A stretch of DNA of 64,000 nt from Avidesulfovibrio sp964369685 (GTDB taxonomy: Bacteria; Desulfobacterota; Desulfovibrionia; Desulfovibrionales; Desulfovibrionaceae), in NCBI GenBank assembly GCA_964369685.1, contig CAYJFB010000008.1:1-64000 (forward strand), read 5' to 3'. The notes beneath the pieces were generated by a model that was given only the letters and a program-made list of their open reading frames with translations, was not told where the DNA came from and did no database searches. This document shows positions 1 to 8,717 of this stretch, in pieces; the stretch's first letter is position 1, and each line of letters opens with the position of its first letter. Made by a program: the position numbers and the translations under genes.

Positions 1-52
1 TTTTTTTGATTTCATGAAGAATATCGTTTTTGTCATAGTAATATGTACTCAT
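1..52 (-). CDS. 5' end of an unidentified gene (partial)
   Basis: An ATG at 52-50 on the minus strand opens a frame reading MSTYYYDKNDILHEIKK that runs off the window edge. It lies 29 bp after the stop of the upstream methyltransferase gene, so it would continue the polysaccharide operon. The ribosome binding site is weak (AAGGCA). Seventeen codons are too few to name a family. Confidence 0.4.
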   Translation of the reverse strand, partial: MSTYYYDKNDILHEIKK

Positions 53-81
53 TTCATGCCTTACTATATTTAATCTTTTTA

Positions 82-1023
82 CTATATTCGTGTAATCCAA
101 AAACTACTCGATGACCATAATGCATGATTTTGTACATTTGGATAAAAAGCTTGATAAAGTTTTTGATATTTTCCATGAATATATTTCATTGGTAAATAGA
201 CTTCAAATGCAGAATTAAATGAAAGAAAAGCTTGTAATAAATATGATTCAGTCCAAAACATTCTAAAATTTGGTTTTGTTGCATATGTTTTTGGATATTC
301 ATAAGGCAGGTCAATATCATGAAAATGTATAAAAACACCCTGCTGTAAAATCGGTAATATTTCCAATATTTCATAATTAACATCACTGCCTATTTTACAA
401 ACATGCGACGAGTCAATAAATAAAATATCATCTTTTTCTAAACTCTTAAAAAGATTTATATCTATTGTTTCTACAGGCTCTTTAATCAAGATGGTGTTGC
501 TATCAAAACTCTCTAAAACTACAGGACTATATGGATCTATAATTATATATTGTTCACAGAAAAACCCTTCTGTTTTATTTTTTTGTATAGCATCACGAAT
601 TATTTTTGAAGAATGTCCAGAACCTATTTCAATGATTCTTTTCGGTTTATTTTGTCTGATTACAGAATGTAACATGGCTGCACAGGAATAAGAAAAGCAA
701 TAATTATTTACATAAAATGCATGTTCATTGTGCGTTTTTTCTTCACTCCACACACATTCGACAGCATATTTTGATAATTTTTCTAAATTTTCAATAAATA
801 TTTTATCATCAAATTTAATACCTTGCATTTTTGAAATTTTATCCCAAATATTCCGTTTTTCAAGTTCTTTTAAATCCGGAATTGGTTGATAAAAATGCAC
901 AGGAACGATTAAAAAACCATTGTCTAGGCACAAATCACTATAAGAACCTGTTTCTGCCATCTTTTTTAAAAGAGGAATCATTTGCTCTTGAAAAAATTCA
1001 TCTGCTGTTTGTATGGAATTCAT
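82..1023 (-). CDS. class I SAM-dependent methyltransferase (Methyltransf_24 type)
   Basis: A 313-residue protein with a Rossmann methyltransferase core. Motif I reads IIEIGSGHSSK at about residue 135, and an acidic loop DILFIDSSHVCK lies near 200, followed by FHDIDLPYEYP. This pattern is typical of the Methyltransf_24 group, which often sits in O-antigen and capsule loci. Residues 1-90 match nothing I recognise. The start has a good Shine-Dalgarno (GGAGAAAGGA). It follows the GT8 gene on the same strand, so methylation of a sugar or lipid-linked glycan is a reasonable inference. The substrate cannot be read from sequence. Confidence 0.75.
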   Translation of the reverse strand: MNSIQTADEFFQEQMIPLLKKMAETGSYSDLCLDNGFLIVPVHFYQPIPDLKELEKRNIWDKISKMQGIKFDDKIFIENLEKLSKYAVECVWSEEKTHNEHAFYVNNYCFSYSCAAMLHSVIRQNKPKRIIEIGSGHSSKIIRDAIQKNKTEGFFCEQYIIIDPYSPVVLESFDSNTILIKEPVETIDINLFKSLEKDDILFIDSSHVCKIGSDVNYEILEILPILQQGVFIHFHDIDLPYEYPKTYATKPNFRMFWTESYLLQAFLSFNSAFEVYLPMKYIHGKYQKLYQAFYPNVQNHALWSSSSFWITRI

Positions 1024-1060
1024 TCCTTTCTCCAGATTCTATATGTTTTATTCTATGTTT

Positions 1061-1939
1061 TTATATTGGCTTATTGCTATATTTTGCATGACTCAAGTAG
1101 TTAAAAATAGCATACCATATATCAGAGTAACGTGTTTTTTTATTCCACGGTTTTACAGATGCATAATGAATAATTTTTGGATTCAATATAGAATCAAAAA
1201 GTTCTTCCTCAGTATAATGACTTATAAAGTCTTCTTTAGCCAATAAATCTTGCATATAAGGATACGCAATATAGTTGAGAGGTAAAAAGCGAACTTTCTT
1301 CTCACAGGCAATATTTAAGACATCTTGATCCGGCCATTTTTTTATAATAGCATCATTTTTTATAATTTGTAACATTTTTTGTTCAAGATTATCTTCGCGT
1401 ATTTTTTTCAAATTAAGCACTAAGATTCCGGTAGCGATATAAGAATTTTTTAACATCTCATAGTGAGCTTGAGAAAGATGCGCTAATTCAGTGGGTAAAT
1501 ATTTCATGAAAGCATTTTTAACACCTGCGCAATAACAATTCTTTAGCTCTATTTCGGCCAATTCAGAAATGTCATCCATAAAAACAACATCAACATCCGA
1601 ATAAATTATTGTATCAAAGTTTGGAAAAAATTTTGATGCAAAACAACATATAAGACTGTCTGCTGTAAATTGTGTTTTTTCATTATGCCCTGCAAAATTT
1701 CCATTTTTCCATTCTTTTTTTAAAAAATCTTGACCATCAATAAATGTGAGATGAGCCTTGCCATATAGCTTTACAATATTGGAAAGAAGTTTTTGTCCCT
1801 GAATTGGGATATCTGAATGAATAACATACATATCATAAAATATATTTTTTTTTGCTTTTTTTAATAAGGAAAAAAAAGCAACAGAAGCTGGAATAACATA
1901 ATTATTATCAAAAGCAAAAAAAATAGGTATAGTTTTCAT
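1061..1939 (-). CDS. family 8 glycosyltransferase
   Basis: A 292-residue GT-A fold transferase. The N-terminus IPIFFAFDNNYVIPASV is the nucleotide-sugar binding start typical of GT8. The metal-binding DxD motif is in IIYSDVDVVFMDD at about residues 113-125. Near the C-terminus, IIHYASVKPWNK matches the HxxGxxKPW motif of LPS galactosyl- and glucosyltransferases. It probably adds a hexose to the growing LPS or capsule repeat at the cytoplasmic membrane face. The start is preceded by AGGAG. It lies 26 bp after fnlC and 38 bp before the methyltransferase gene, as in an operon. Confidence 0.88.
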   Translation of the reverse strand: MKTIPIFFAFDNNYVIPASVAFFSLLKKAKKNIFYDMYVIHSDIPIQGQKLLSNIVKLYGKAHLTFIDGQDFLKKEWKNGNFAGHNEKTQFTADSLICCFASKFFPNFDTIIYSDVDVVFMDDISELAEIELKNCYCAGVKNAFMKYLPTELAHLSQAHYEMLKNSYIATGILVLNLKKIREDNLEQKMLQIIKNDAIIKKWPDQDVLNIACEKKVRFLPLNYIAYPYMQDLLAKEDFISHYTEEELFDSILNPKIIHYASVKPWNKKTRYSDIWYAIFNYLSHAKYSNKPI

Positions 1940-1965
1940 AAGAATTTCTCCTAATATAAAACAGT

Positions 1966-3093
1966 TTAAAATTCTTTTTTAGACCAAACTTTTTTATTAA
2001 TATATTCAGTATAGCTTACAATAAGGCGAACTATTTTTTTTGAAACATTATCTACAACATAATCTTTGACTCTTTGTATACATTGTTCATTTTCTTCAAA
2101 TTGTTTTGTTACTATTTCCACAGCTTTAAAAATTCTATCTTTTGTATAGCCACACATGATCACTGAGGCTTCATCATTACCTTCAGGACGCTCATGAGAT
2201 TCACGAATTGTTACAGCAGGAAAAGAAAGCAAAGAGCTTTCTTCTGTAATCGTTCCACTATCTGACAATACACATTTTGCATTCCGTTGCAAAGAGATAT
2301 AGTCAAAAAAACCAAAAGGTTTCAGAAAAACAAGCCGTGGGTTTATACAATGACTTGATATTTTTTCTATTTTCCTTCGTGTGCGTGGATGCGTTGAAAA
2401 AATGATCGGTATATCATAGTATTCAATCAACGCATGCAAACTCTCAAGGAGTTGTTTCAGATTTTGACTATCATCGACAAGTTCTTCTCGATGTGCAGAA
2501 ACAAGAAAATATTGTTTTGCTTCTATTTTTAGCTGACTAAGAATAGAATCTGAAATTTTATGTTCATATTTTGTAAAAATTTCAAGCATCGAAGAGCCAA
2601 CTTTAATGATACGTTCAGGGGCAATACCTTCTCTTTCAAGATATTTTTTTGCATGCTCAGTAATAACAAAATTCATATCAGCAAGATGATCAATAATTTT
2701 TCTATTAATTTCTTCAGGAACTCGCTCATCAAAGCATCTATTACCGGCCTCCATATGAAAAATAGGAATTTTTCGTCTTTTTGCACTAATTACAGACAAA
2801 CAAGAATTTGTATCTCCATAGAGTAGTAATGCATCAGGTTTTTCTTTTTCCATAACCTCATCAGACTTCGATATGATATTTCCTATTGTTTGGGCTAATG
2901 TGTCGCCAACAGCATGTAAAAAATAGTTTGGCTTACGTAACTCTAAATCTTCAAAAAAAATTTCATTCAATTCATAATCATAATTTTGACCTGTATGAAC
3001 AATAATATGTTCTAAGTACTTATCTAGCTCTTTCATTGTTTCTGAAAGTTTAATAATTTCAGGCCTTGTACCTATTATTGTCATAACTTTCAT
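1966..3093 (-). CDS. fnlC: UDP-GlcNAc 2-epimerase family, probable UDP-L-FucNAc-forming epimerase
   Basis: The protein has the non-hydrolysing UDP-GlcNAc 2-epimerase fold. Its start is MTIIGTRPEIIKLSE, with HTGQNYDYELNEIFF, GDTNSCLSV, HMEAGNRCFDERVPEEINR and SDSGTITEESS further in. WecB and FnlC/WbjD/CapG share this fold. The adjacent fnlA and fnlB favour FnlC, which converts UDP-L-PneNAc (the talo sugar) to UDP-L-FucNAc. I chose the ATG at 3093 because AAGGAA is 9 nt upstream; the ATG at 3102 has no room for a ribosome site. It follows fnlB by 17 bp. Confidence 0.85.
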   Translation of the reverse strand: MKVMTIIGTRPEIIKLSETMKELDKYLEHIIVHTGQNYDYELNEIFFEDLELRKPNYFLHAVGDTLAQTIGNIISKSDEVMEKEKPDALLLYGDTNSCLSVISAKRRKIPIFHMEAGNRCFDERVPEEINRKIIDHLADMNFVITEHAKKYLEREGIAPERIIKVGSSMLEIFTKYEHKISDSILSQLKIEAKQYFLVSAHREELVDDSQNLKQLLESLHALIEYYDIPIIFSTHPRTRRKIEKISSHCINPRLVFLKPFGFFDYISLQRNAKCVLSDSGTITEESSLLSFPAVTIRESHERPEGNDEASVIMCGYTKDRIFKAVEIVTKQFEENEQCIQRVKDYVVDNVSKKIVRLIVSYTEYINKKVWSKKEF

Positions 3094-3110
3094 ATTCTTC
3101 ATTTCCTTAA

Positions 3111-3965
3111 TTATTCAAAAAATGAGTATGCAAAGAGTTCTTGTAACATATATTCAATAGTTGGTATAGACATATAACCGGCATCTTTCCATAATTGTGT
3201 ATTTAAAGAAGGATTGATAGTTGTAAGGATTCTATTGACTGGTGGTATTACTTCAATATTCCGAATTTTTTTATATTTCTTTTTCCATACTTTTACAAAT
3301 AATTGCAGTAATTCAGACTTTGAAACAGTATCCGCAGGAATTATGTGTTGGGTATCATGAAATATTGTTTCATTTTGTATAATACCATGACAAATTTTTG
3401 CAAAAGCAAGTGTTGTTATTCCATTCCAATAGTGATTTGCATATCCTTGTATTTCAGTGTGTTCTGATTGTTGTAAAAACCATTCCAGCAAGGATTTTTT
3501 TCCTTTTTTTTCCGGTCCGATAATCGAACAACGCAAATTAATAACATGAGAAGAAAAGACTTCGCCCAAGCTTTTTGTTTTTCCGTATACATCAGAACAA
3601 GTATGCAAGCTTTTTTCATTATAATGACCACATATACCATCATACACACAATCTGTTGTAATGTGTATAATTTTTGTATGTGTACCCTTAACAGCATGTG
3701 CCAAAGTGTAAGGAAAAAGAGCATTAATTTGTATCGCTCTGTAAATTTCACTAGCAATATTATCATGAATATATGGTTTTATAATACCAATAGCATTAAT
3801 AATGTAATCAACATCTTGCATTTTTTTTTCTATTTCTTCAATAGATATATTTTCAGCATCAAGTTCTTGCCGTACATAACCATAGATAGTATATGGGGTT
3901 TTAGAAAAATAATCAAACAATAAACTACCCAACATACCTGAAGTTCCAAGAATTGCTATTTTCAT
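3111..3965 (-). CDS. fnlB: RmlD-type SDR, probable UDP-sugar 4-reductase of FucNAc synthesis (no cupin domain)
   Basis: A 284-residue NAD(P)-dependent reductase. The Rossmann start MKIAILGTSGMLGSLLFDYF is followed by INAIGIIKP and HITTDCVYDG. DVYGKTKSLGE carries the YxxxK catalytic pair at about residues 128-132. It resembles RmlD and the N-terminal part of FnlB/WbjC/CapF. Position suggests reduction of the 4-keto sugar made by FnlA. Characterised CapF/WbjC proteins are about 370 residues, with a C-terminal cupin; this one stops after the SDR domain. It overlaps the fnlA stop by one base (TAATG), so translation is probably coupled. Confidence 0.8.
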   Translation of the reverse strand: MKIAILGTSGMLGSLLFDYFSKTPYTIYGYVRQELDAENISIEEIEKKMQDVDYIINAIGIIKPYIHDNIASEIYRAIQINALFPYTLAHAVKGTHTKIIHITTDCVYDGICGHYNEKSLHTCSDVYGKTKSLGEVFSSHVINLRCSIIGPEKKGKKSLLEWFLQQSEHTEIQGYANHYWNGITTLAFAKICHGIIQNETIFHDTQHIIPADTVSKSELLQLFVKVWKKKYKKIRNIEVIPPVNRILTTINPSLNTQLWKDAGYMSIPTIEYMLQELFAYSFFE

Positions 3966-4999
3966 TATTTTGCAACCCCAAGAAATTTTTTAGATTGCAT
4001 CTCAGCTTGAATATATTCAAGAGCTAAAAGCTTTTTAATAACATTTTCAACATTGAGTTGTTCTGTATTATATGAAGTGTATTCTTCATCTTTTGTAAAA
4101 GTTGTATTTCCATCAATAAAATATTTATTATAATTAAGGTCTCTATTATCTGGCGGAATTAAAAAGAATTTTCCCATATCAATTTTTTTTGCATAATCTT
4201 CACGTCCAATGAGTGTTTCATGAGATTTTTCTCCATGTCTTGTGCCTATAATTTTTATTTCATTTTTTGCATTAAAAATAGTTTGAATAGCAAGAGCCAA
4301 TGTTTTTATAGTACATGATGGTGATTTTTGCACAAAAATTTCTCCGCCTTGTGCTTTTTCAAACGCAAAAAGAACTAAATCAATAGATTCTTCCAATGAC
4401 ATAAGAAAGCGAGTCATATTTGGATCAGTAATTGTAATAGGCTGTGATTCTTTACATTGTTTTATAAATAAAGGAATAACAGATCCTCGTGAAGCCATAA
4501 CATTGCCATATCTTGTTGCAGACAATATTGTTGACTGTGAGGCTCTTGAGCGTGCAAGCATAATCTTTTCCATTAATGCTTTAGTCATTCCCATAGCATT
4601 AATGGGGGCAACGGCTTTATCTGTAGAAAGTAGGACAAGTTTTTTTACTCGGTTATCAATGCAGGCATCTACAACATTACTTGCTCCCATAATATTTGTT
4701 GCAACGGCTTCTAAGGGATAAAACTCACATGACGGAACTTGTTTAAGTGCTGCCGCATGAAAAACATAATCAACAGAATCAAGGGCATAATTAATACTTT
4801 TATAATCCCTGATATCACCTACATAATATTGTATACGCGAATCACTAAAAGACATTCTCATTCTGTCTTGTTTTTCTTCATCTCGTGAAAAAACACGCAC
4901 TTCTTTTATATCTGTATTGTTAATAAAATAATTGAGCATTTTCTGACCAAAAGATCCAGTTCCGCCTGTAATAAGAAGTTTTTTCTCAGAAAAATTCAT
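3965..4999 (-). CDS. fnlA: UDP-GlcNAc 4,6-dehydratase/5-epimerase (CapE/WbjB type)
   Basis: A 344-residue extended SDR starting LLITGGTGSFGQKML (NAD site). HAAALKQVPSCE and LLSTDKAVAPINAMG follow. The catalytic motif reads MGMTK instead of YxxxK; methionine in place of tyrosine is the known hallmark of CapE/FnlA-type dehydratases that start UDP-L-FucNAc synthesis. RYGNVMASRGSVIPLF and TDPNMTRFLMSLEESI match the substrate-binding region. It is first in the fnlA-fnlB-fnlC gene order. The neighbours support FucNAc rather than pseudaminic acid synthesis. An AAGGATA ribosome site lies before the ATG. Confidence 0.9.
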   Translation of the reverse strand: MNFSEKKLLITGGTGSFGQKMLNYFINNTDIKEVRVFSRDEEKQDRMRMSFSDSRIQYYVGDIRDYKSINYALDSVDYVFHAAALKQVPSCEFYPLEAVATNIMGASNVVDACIDNRVKKLVLLSTDKAVAPINAMGMTKALMEKIMLARSRASQSTILSATRYGNVMASRGSVIPLFIKQCKESQPITITDPNMTRFLMSLEESIDLVLFAFEKAQGGEIFVQKSPSCTIKTLALAIQTIFNAKNEIKIIGTRHGEKSHETLIGREDYAKKIDMGKFFLIPPDNRDLNYNKYFIDGNTTFTKDEEYTSYNTEQLNVENVIKKLLALEYIQAEMQSKKFLGVAK

Positions 5000-5177
5000 A
5001 TTATATTTTATCCTTATATATTTTTATAATAAAATACAGAAAAAAATAACAATGTCAATTGCGTTTTCATTTCTTACAATTCATGTATCTAAAACATTTT
5101 GCATCACTGTGTAACCTTCGTAATCATGCGCGTAAGTCTAGATTAGTTTTATCTATATATGTAAGAAAAATGACAAC

Positions 5178-5540
5178 CACCTTGATAATCCCCATGCCGC
5201 CTTGCAAGAACTACTGAGAATAGCAAAAAAAGCTGTATATGTTTCTTTGCCAAATATTTTTTACATAAAATTTCGGTGAAATTTTTTAACGGGTCGTGGA
5301 ATCAGTACAAAATACACTTTTCACAGTTATCCTGTTGGCGACAGGCATCGTTGGATTCTCTCTTATAGCGAAGCCATTCAATTTATATATCAAAATGTAC
5401 AACACAATGTGCAGCATGAATGCCTTGTTCCACGTAGAAATGATATTCGAAAAGTGCTTTCACCAATACATAGATTGTTTGCAAAGTTTTTTCCAAACCT
5501 TTTTGCTCATGGGGTGCTCTTTGAAATCAAAATAGAATAA
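5178..5540 (+). pseudogene. remnant of a class I SAM-dependent methyltransferase
   Basis: One frame reads HLDNPHAALQELLRIAKKA, then VYVSLPNIFYIKFR, an in-frame TGA at 5277-5279, then NFLTGRGISTKY and DRHRWILSYSEAIQF, ending at TAA 5538-5540. This matches the C-terminal half of bacterial methyltransferases, which read HLDDP..AL.E..RV...VVVSLPN....R..FL.GR and DRHRWFFS..EA. The upstream half (motif I, GxGxG) is missing, and a TAG lies just before the recognisable part. The gene is therefore truncated at the 5' end and broken by at least one nonsense codon. It runs opposite to the fnl operon. Confidence 0.65.
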
Positions 5541-5840
5541 ATCATAATAATGATGCTTGATATGGTTTAAATCATGATATGTTCTTCTGCTCCTTATAAA
5601 AAATACTTTATAGGGAGCATTGCTGATTTTTACAAACGAGGATCCATAATAGTAAAAAAAAACAACTCGTTATATAAAGAAATTATATCGTTACCAGAGT
5701 GTGTTCACGTAAAATAATTTTTTGTATTATATCAAGGAAGATAAACGGACTTTGAGGGAGTGTATACAGAAAGACATAATCGAAAAAGACCGTAAATCTG
5801 AAGCAGAAATAATCAAAAAAAGATTTTATGTGAACATGTT
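5541..5840. other. AT-rich intergenic stretch
   Basis: No intact gene is visible here. The first 150 bases are AT-rich without recognisable structure. The rest is the degenerate repeat copy at 5699-5823, described separately. Confidence 0.6.
5699..5823 (+). repeat. degenerate dispersed repeat, copy 1 (possible DEAD-box helicase 3' fragment)
   Basis: The frame reads NNFLYYIKEDKRTLRECIQK and then DIIEKDRKSEAEIIKKR. It aligns with the copy at 41268-41400 (GEFLHCISEDERTLRKCIQK, then YRIEKPVQSDADIIKKAR). Its first 40 bases also align with the short copy at 22578-22615. A TAA sits in frame just upstream. The SEDE..LR.I.K pattern resembles the segment after motif VI in RhlE-type RNA helicases. That link is inference. 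Confidence 0.55.
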
Positions 5841-6629
5841 TTAAATAATACCCATCCCTAAAGCTATAGCAATCCCGAGCAGCATCACACCTGTAATGGT
5901 TTGCACTAGACTCATCGTTATTTTATGTAAATAACGTTTTCCTAAAAATACACCTGTTAAAGCCCCTGCAATACCTACAAAAACGAGCCTTTCCACCTGT
6001 TGAGTCACTACAGTTTCAAAACCTACAACCCAGATGCCAACCCCATAGACAAACAAACGTGCTATATCAACTAAAAAACCTACCACGGCATTTGTACCCA
6101 CAAAAGCCGTGGGTTCAATATCTACTTTGGTTAAAAAAGCTGAACGTAATGCGCCTTGATGCCCTGAAAAACCACCAAAAAATCCTGAAAGCACGCCTCC
6201 AAGAACAAGATATTTTCTATCAAATTTCCATGATCGAATGGAAGGCAATAGTTCTACTAAAGCAAATAAAAACATAAACAAAGCAATAATAAGCTTTAGC
6301 GGCGTAATGACGGATTCATGTCCCATAAGAGTGTAGCGATACAGCTCCTCAAAATGTGCTACATATCCAAGTATTGTCGCTCCCATAAAAGATGCTATAA
6401 TTGCAGGAATACCAAAAATTATAACAAGCTTCTTATCAGCATTTTTACCTACAACAAGAACTTTGAAAATATTGTTGGCAAAATGTACTATGGCTGTGAC
6501 CATAACAGCAAGTTCTGGTGAAAAGAAAAAAGCATACGCCGGCAATAACAATGTGCCTAAACCAAAACCAGAATAAAGAGTAAGGGCAGAAATGGCTAAT
6601 GCAGCAAAAAAAATCACACTAAATTCCAT
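5841..6629 (-). CDS. TauE/SafE family sulfite/organosulfur exporter
   Basis: A 262-residue inner-membrane protein with about eight hydrophobic helices, in two halves typical of TauE/SafE (PF01925). Family marks are SGFGLGTLLLPAYAFFFSPELAV at the start, GGFSGHQGALRSAFL in the middle, and GTNAVVGFLVDIARLFVYG. Members export sulfite, sulfoacetate or other small anions. The gene ends an apparent five-gene operon led by a YgiW-like protein and a QseBC-like pair, 23 bp after a methyltransferase. The transported compound is unknown. Confidence 0.85.
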   Translation of the reverse strand: MEFSVIFFAALAISALTLYSGFGLGTLLLPAYAFFFSPELAVMVTAIVHFANNIFKVLVVGKNADKKLVIIFGIPAIIASFMGATILGYVAHFEELYRYTLMGHESVITPLKLIIALFMFLFALVELLPSIRSWKFDRKYLVLGGVLSGFFGGFSGHQGALRSAFLTKVDIEPTAFVGTNAVVGFLVDIARLFVYGVGIWVVGFETVVTQQVERLVFVGIAGALTGVFLGKRYLHKITMSLVQTITGVMLLGIAIALGMGII

Positions 6630-6652
6630 AGTCTTATCCTAAGTCTCATGAG

Positions 6653-7297
6653 TTATATAATGCTGTAGCTCAACACCCTTGCAGGGGGAAAATTCAGCCA
6701 TACAGTTTGTGTTTTATTTATAGTAAAACCATTTTTTTCTAATATTGTTTGCTTGGTCAATGAATAAGTGTATTGAATAAGAGGACTGTTTCCAAGTAAA
6801 GATTTCATGGCATAAATAACTTGCTCGCTCACTTTTTGTGGTAAAGACACAAAGGGCAATGAAGAGACTATAGATGCTACATAAGCATTTTGCGGGAGAT
6901 AATTTTTCATATGTGCGGCATCGTCCTGTATTATACACAAATCTGGAAATTTTTTGCGTAATACAGCACACTGTATGGGACATGTTTCAAACACAAGCAA
7001 TCGAGATGATGGAATTCCACGCTGAAGAAGTGCTTGAGTCACTACACCTGTCCCTGCTCCAAGTTCAAGAATAAAACCTTGTGGTTCGCGATTGCTGAAA
7101 TCATAAGAGTTCAGCTCTGTAAACACTTGTTCTTGCAGGGTAAAAACAATATCGTTATCGACTTGATTTGCAAGTTTTTTTGTTAAATACGAGCTACTGG
7201 GACAAAGCATCCCCATAGATAAGGGAGCTTTCATAAGTGACCTCGAAAAAGACCACAACGTCTTTAGATTGTCGTTACGCGATATATTGTTTTTCAT
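6653..7297 (-). CDS. PmtA/KsgA-like small methyltransferase
   Basis: A 214-residue SAM methyltransferase. The motif FILELGAGTGVVTQALLQRG lies at about residues 73-92. The start LMKAPLSMGMLCPSSSYLTKKLA and the later VASIVSSLPFVSLPQK resemble bacterial phosphatidylethanolamine N-methyltransferases of the Rhodobacter PmtA type and rRNA-dimethylase-like proteins. The final WLNFPPARVLSY is the usual C-terminal WxNxPPA pattern of this family. It may modify a membrane lipid, but this is by family only. It lies 13 bp after the sensor kinase gene, so co-expression is likely. AAGGAA precedes the ATG. Confidence 0.75.
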   Translation of the reverse strand: MKNNISRNDNLKTLWSFSRSLMKAPLSMGMLCPSSSYLTKKLANQVDNDIVFTLQEQVFTELNSYDFSNREPQGFILELGAGTGVVTQALLQRGIPSSRLLVFETCPIQCAVLRKKFPDLCIIQDDAAHMKNYLPQNAYVASIVSSLPFVSLPQKVSEQVIYAMKSLLGNSPLIQYTYSLTKQTILEKNGFTINKTQTVWLNFPPARVLSYSII

Positions 7298-7310
7298 GAT
7301 ATATTCCTTA

Positions 7311-8717
7311 CTACTTAAATTTCACACTGACTCGAATGCCTGGAATTTTGACATTTTCATGACTTAATATTTCTATATTTTCCATATGAATAGCTGCATT
7401 GTGTAGTTCCGCAATATGACGCATAATGGCAAGACCAAGTCCACTACCTCGCTCTTGTTGCCCTGCAGGACGATAAAATCGTTCTCCTAAATGTCTTAGA
7501 ACTTCAGCACTGAGATGATTGGCACTATTTTCCACAGACAGTCTGTCTTCTTGGAGTAAGACTCGCACAATACCACGCTTTGGGCTATAGCGAACAGCAT
7601 TATCAAGCATATTACGCAACACTATACTCCAAAACTCAGAAGACCCATAACTTGATATTGATGAGTTTGTAGCTTTACATTCTAAGAGAATCTCTTTTGC
7701 AATGGCTGCATCTAAAACATCTTCTTCCGCACTCTGTAAAAGAGCATTCCAAGATACCATTTCTTTTTTAATCTTCTGCGTGATGTCAGTTTTAGATTCT
7801 AAACTTGACAAAAGTAAAAGTTGATCCACAAGACGTGTGCAACGACTACTGCCATCTAAAATTTTTCGTAGTGCATTTTGCCTTGCTGCGGTATCATCTA
7901 TTTTTCTTTCTAATACCTCTACCTGTAAGCGCAAACCTGATAATGGAGTACGCAGCTCATGGGCGGCATTGGCCACAAAAGAACGTTCACGCTCTAAAAG
8001 ATTTGCTGTTTTATCAAAAAGACTATTTAAAGATTCCACTAAAGGACGAACCTCTGCCGTCAATCCGTCAACTTCTAGTGGTCTTGAGTCTTGTGGTTTT
8101 CTACACTGAAGCTTTTGTGCGACACAATATAATGGTTTTAATTCACCTCTTACAAGAAATCCAAATCCTACAAGGAAAAGCACCAAAAAGATAAACCAAG
8201 GCAACATGTCACTCATGAAAATTTCAAATCGAACTTCACTCCGCAAGTCTCGCTCATATCCCACGGCAATGCGTGTATGGTTTTTAGAGTTATTATACCA
8301 AAAGATTCGCCAGTCTTCATCATCCAGTTCAGTATGTACAAACCCTTCGGCTTGTTCAAAGATGAAATCATGTCCATCGTTTTCATCAAAAATCCTGATA
8401 CCATTTTTTGAAAAAACAGCAAATGAGTACGTGTCTGTTTCTATATATTCAACTATTTTTTTTCCTCTATCAGACCACTTTTCATAAAAGTCATTCATCT
8501 CGTAAGAGGCTTCATTAAAGTCAATATCTGCAATATTTTTAGCCAATAAGATGACTTGCATATCAAAAAAAGTTCTCGTTTCTTTTGAGGCATTGTGATA
8601 AGCATGTCCTGCCATTATTGACCAAATAAAAATAAAAAGAATTGATACAAAACATAAAAGTCTGGCTAACAAAGACCATTGTGACATTTTTTGCCGCAAA
8701 ATTTGTACCCAGCTCAT
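7311..8717 (-). CDS. qseC: QseC-like sensor histidine kinase
   Basis: A 468-residue membrane kinase. Helix 1 spans about residues 15-37, then a periplasmic domain, then helix 2 at about 170-190 and a linker. The H-box is FVANAAHELRTPLSGL with the phospho-accepting His near 255. The N-box is RNMLDNAVRYSP, and the G-box is GSGLGLAIMRHIAELH. ATP-dependent autophosphorylation at the membrane should drive phosphotransfer to the adjacent regulator, whose stop overlaps this start by 4 bases. A ygiW-like gene next to a qseBC-type pair also occurs in E. coli, supporting the name at family level. The signal is unknown. Confidence 0.85.
   Translation of the reverse strand: MSWVQILRQKMSQWSLLARLLCFVSILFIFIWSIMAGHAYHNASKETRTFFDMQVILLAKNIADIDFNEASYEMNDFYEKWSDRGKKIVEYIETDTYSFAVFSKNGIRIFDENDGHDFIFEQAEGFVHTELDDEDWRIFWYNNSKNHTRIAVGYERDLRSEVRFEIFMSDMLPWFIFLVLFLVGFGFLVRGELKPLYCVAQKLQCRKPQDSRPLEVDGLTAEVRPLVESLNSLFDKTANLLERERSFVANAAHELRTPLSGLRLQVEVLERKIDDTAARQNALRKILDGSSRCTRLVDQLLLLSSLESKTDITQKIKKEMVSWNALLQSAEEDVLDAAIAKEILLECKATNSSISSYGSSEFWSIVLRNMLDNAVRYSPKRGIVRVLLQEDRLSVENSANHLSAEVLRHLGERFYRPAGQQERGSGLGLAIMRHIAELHNAAIHMENIEILSHENVKIPGIRVSVKFK

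Noticed and set aside
5296..5535. 79-codon plus-strand frame with a hydrophobic start
   Set aside because: It lies in another frame of the methyltransferase pseudogene, whose own frame gives recognisable motifs.
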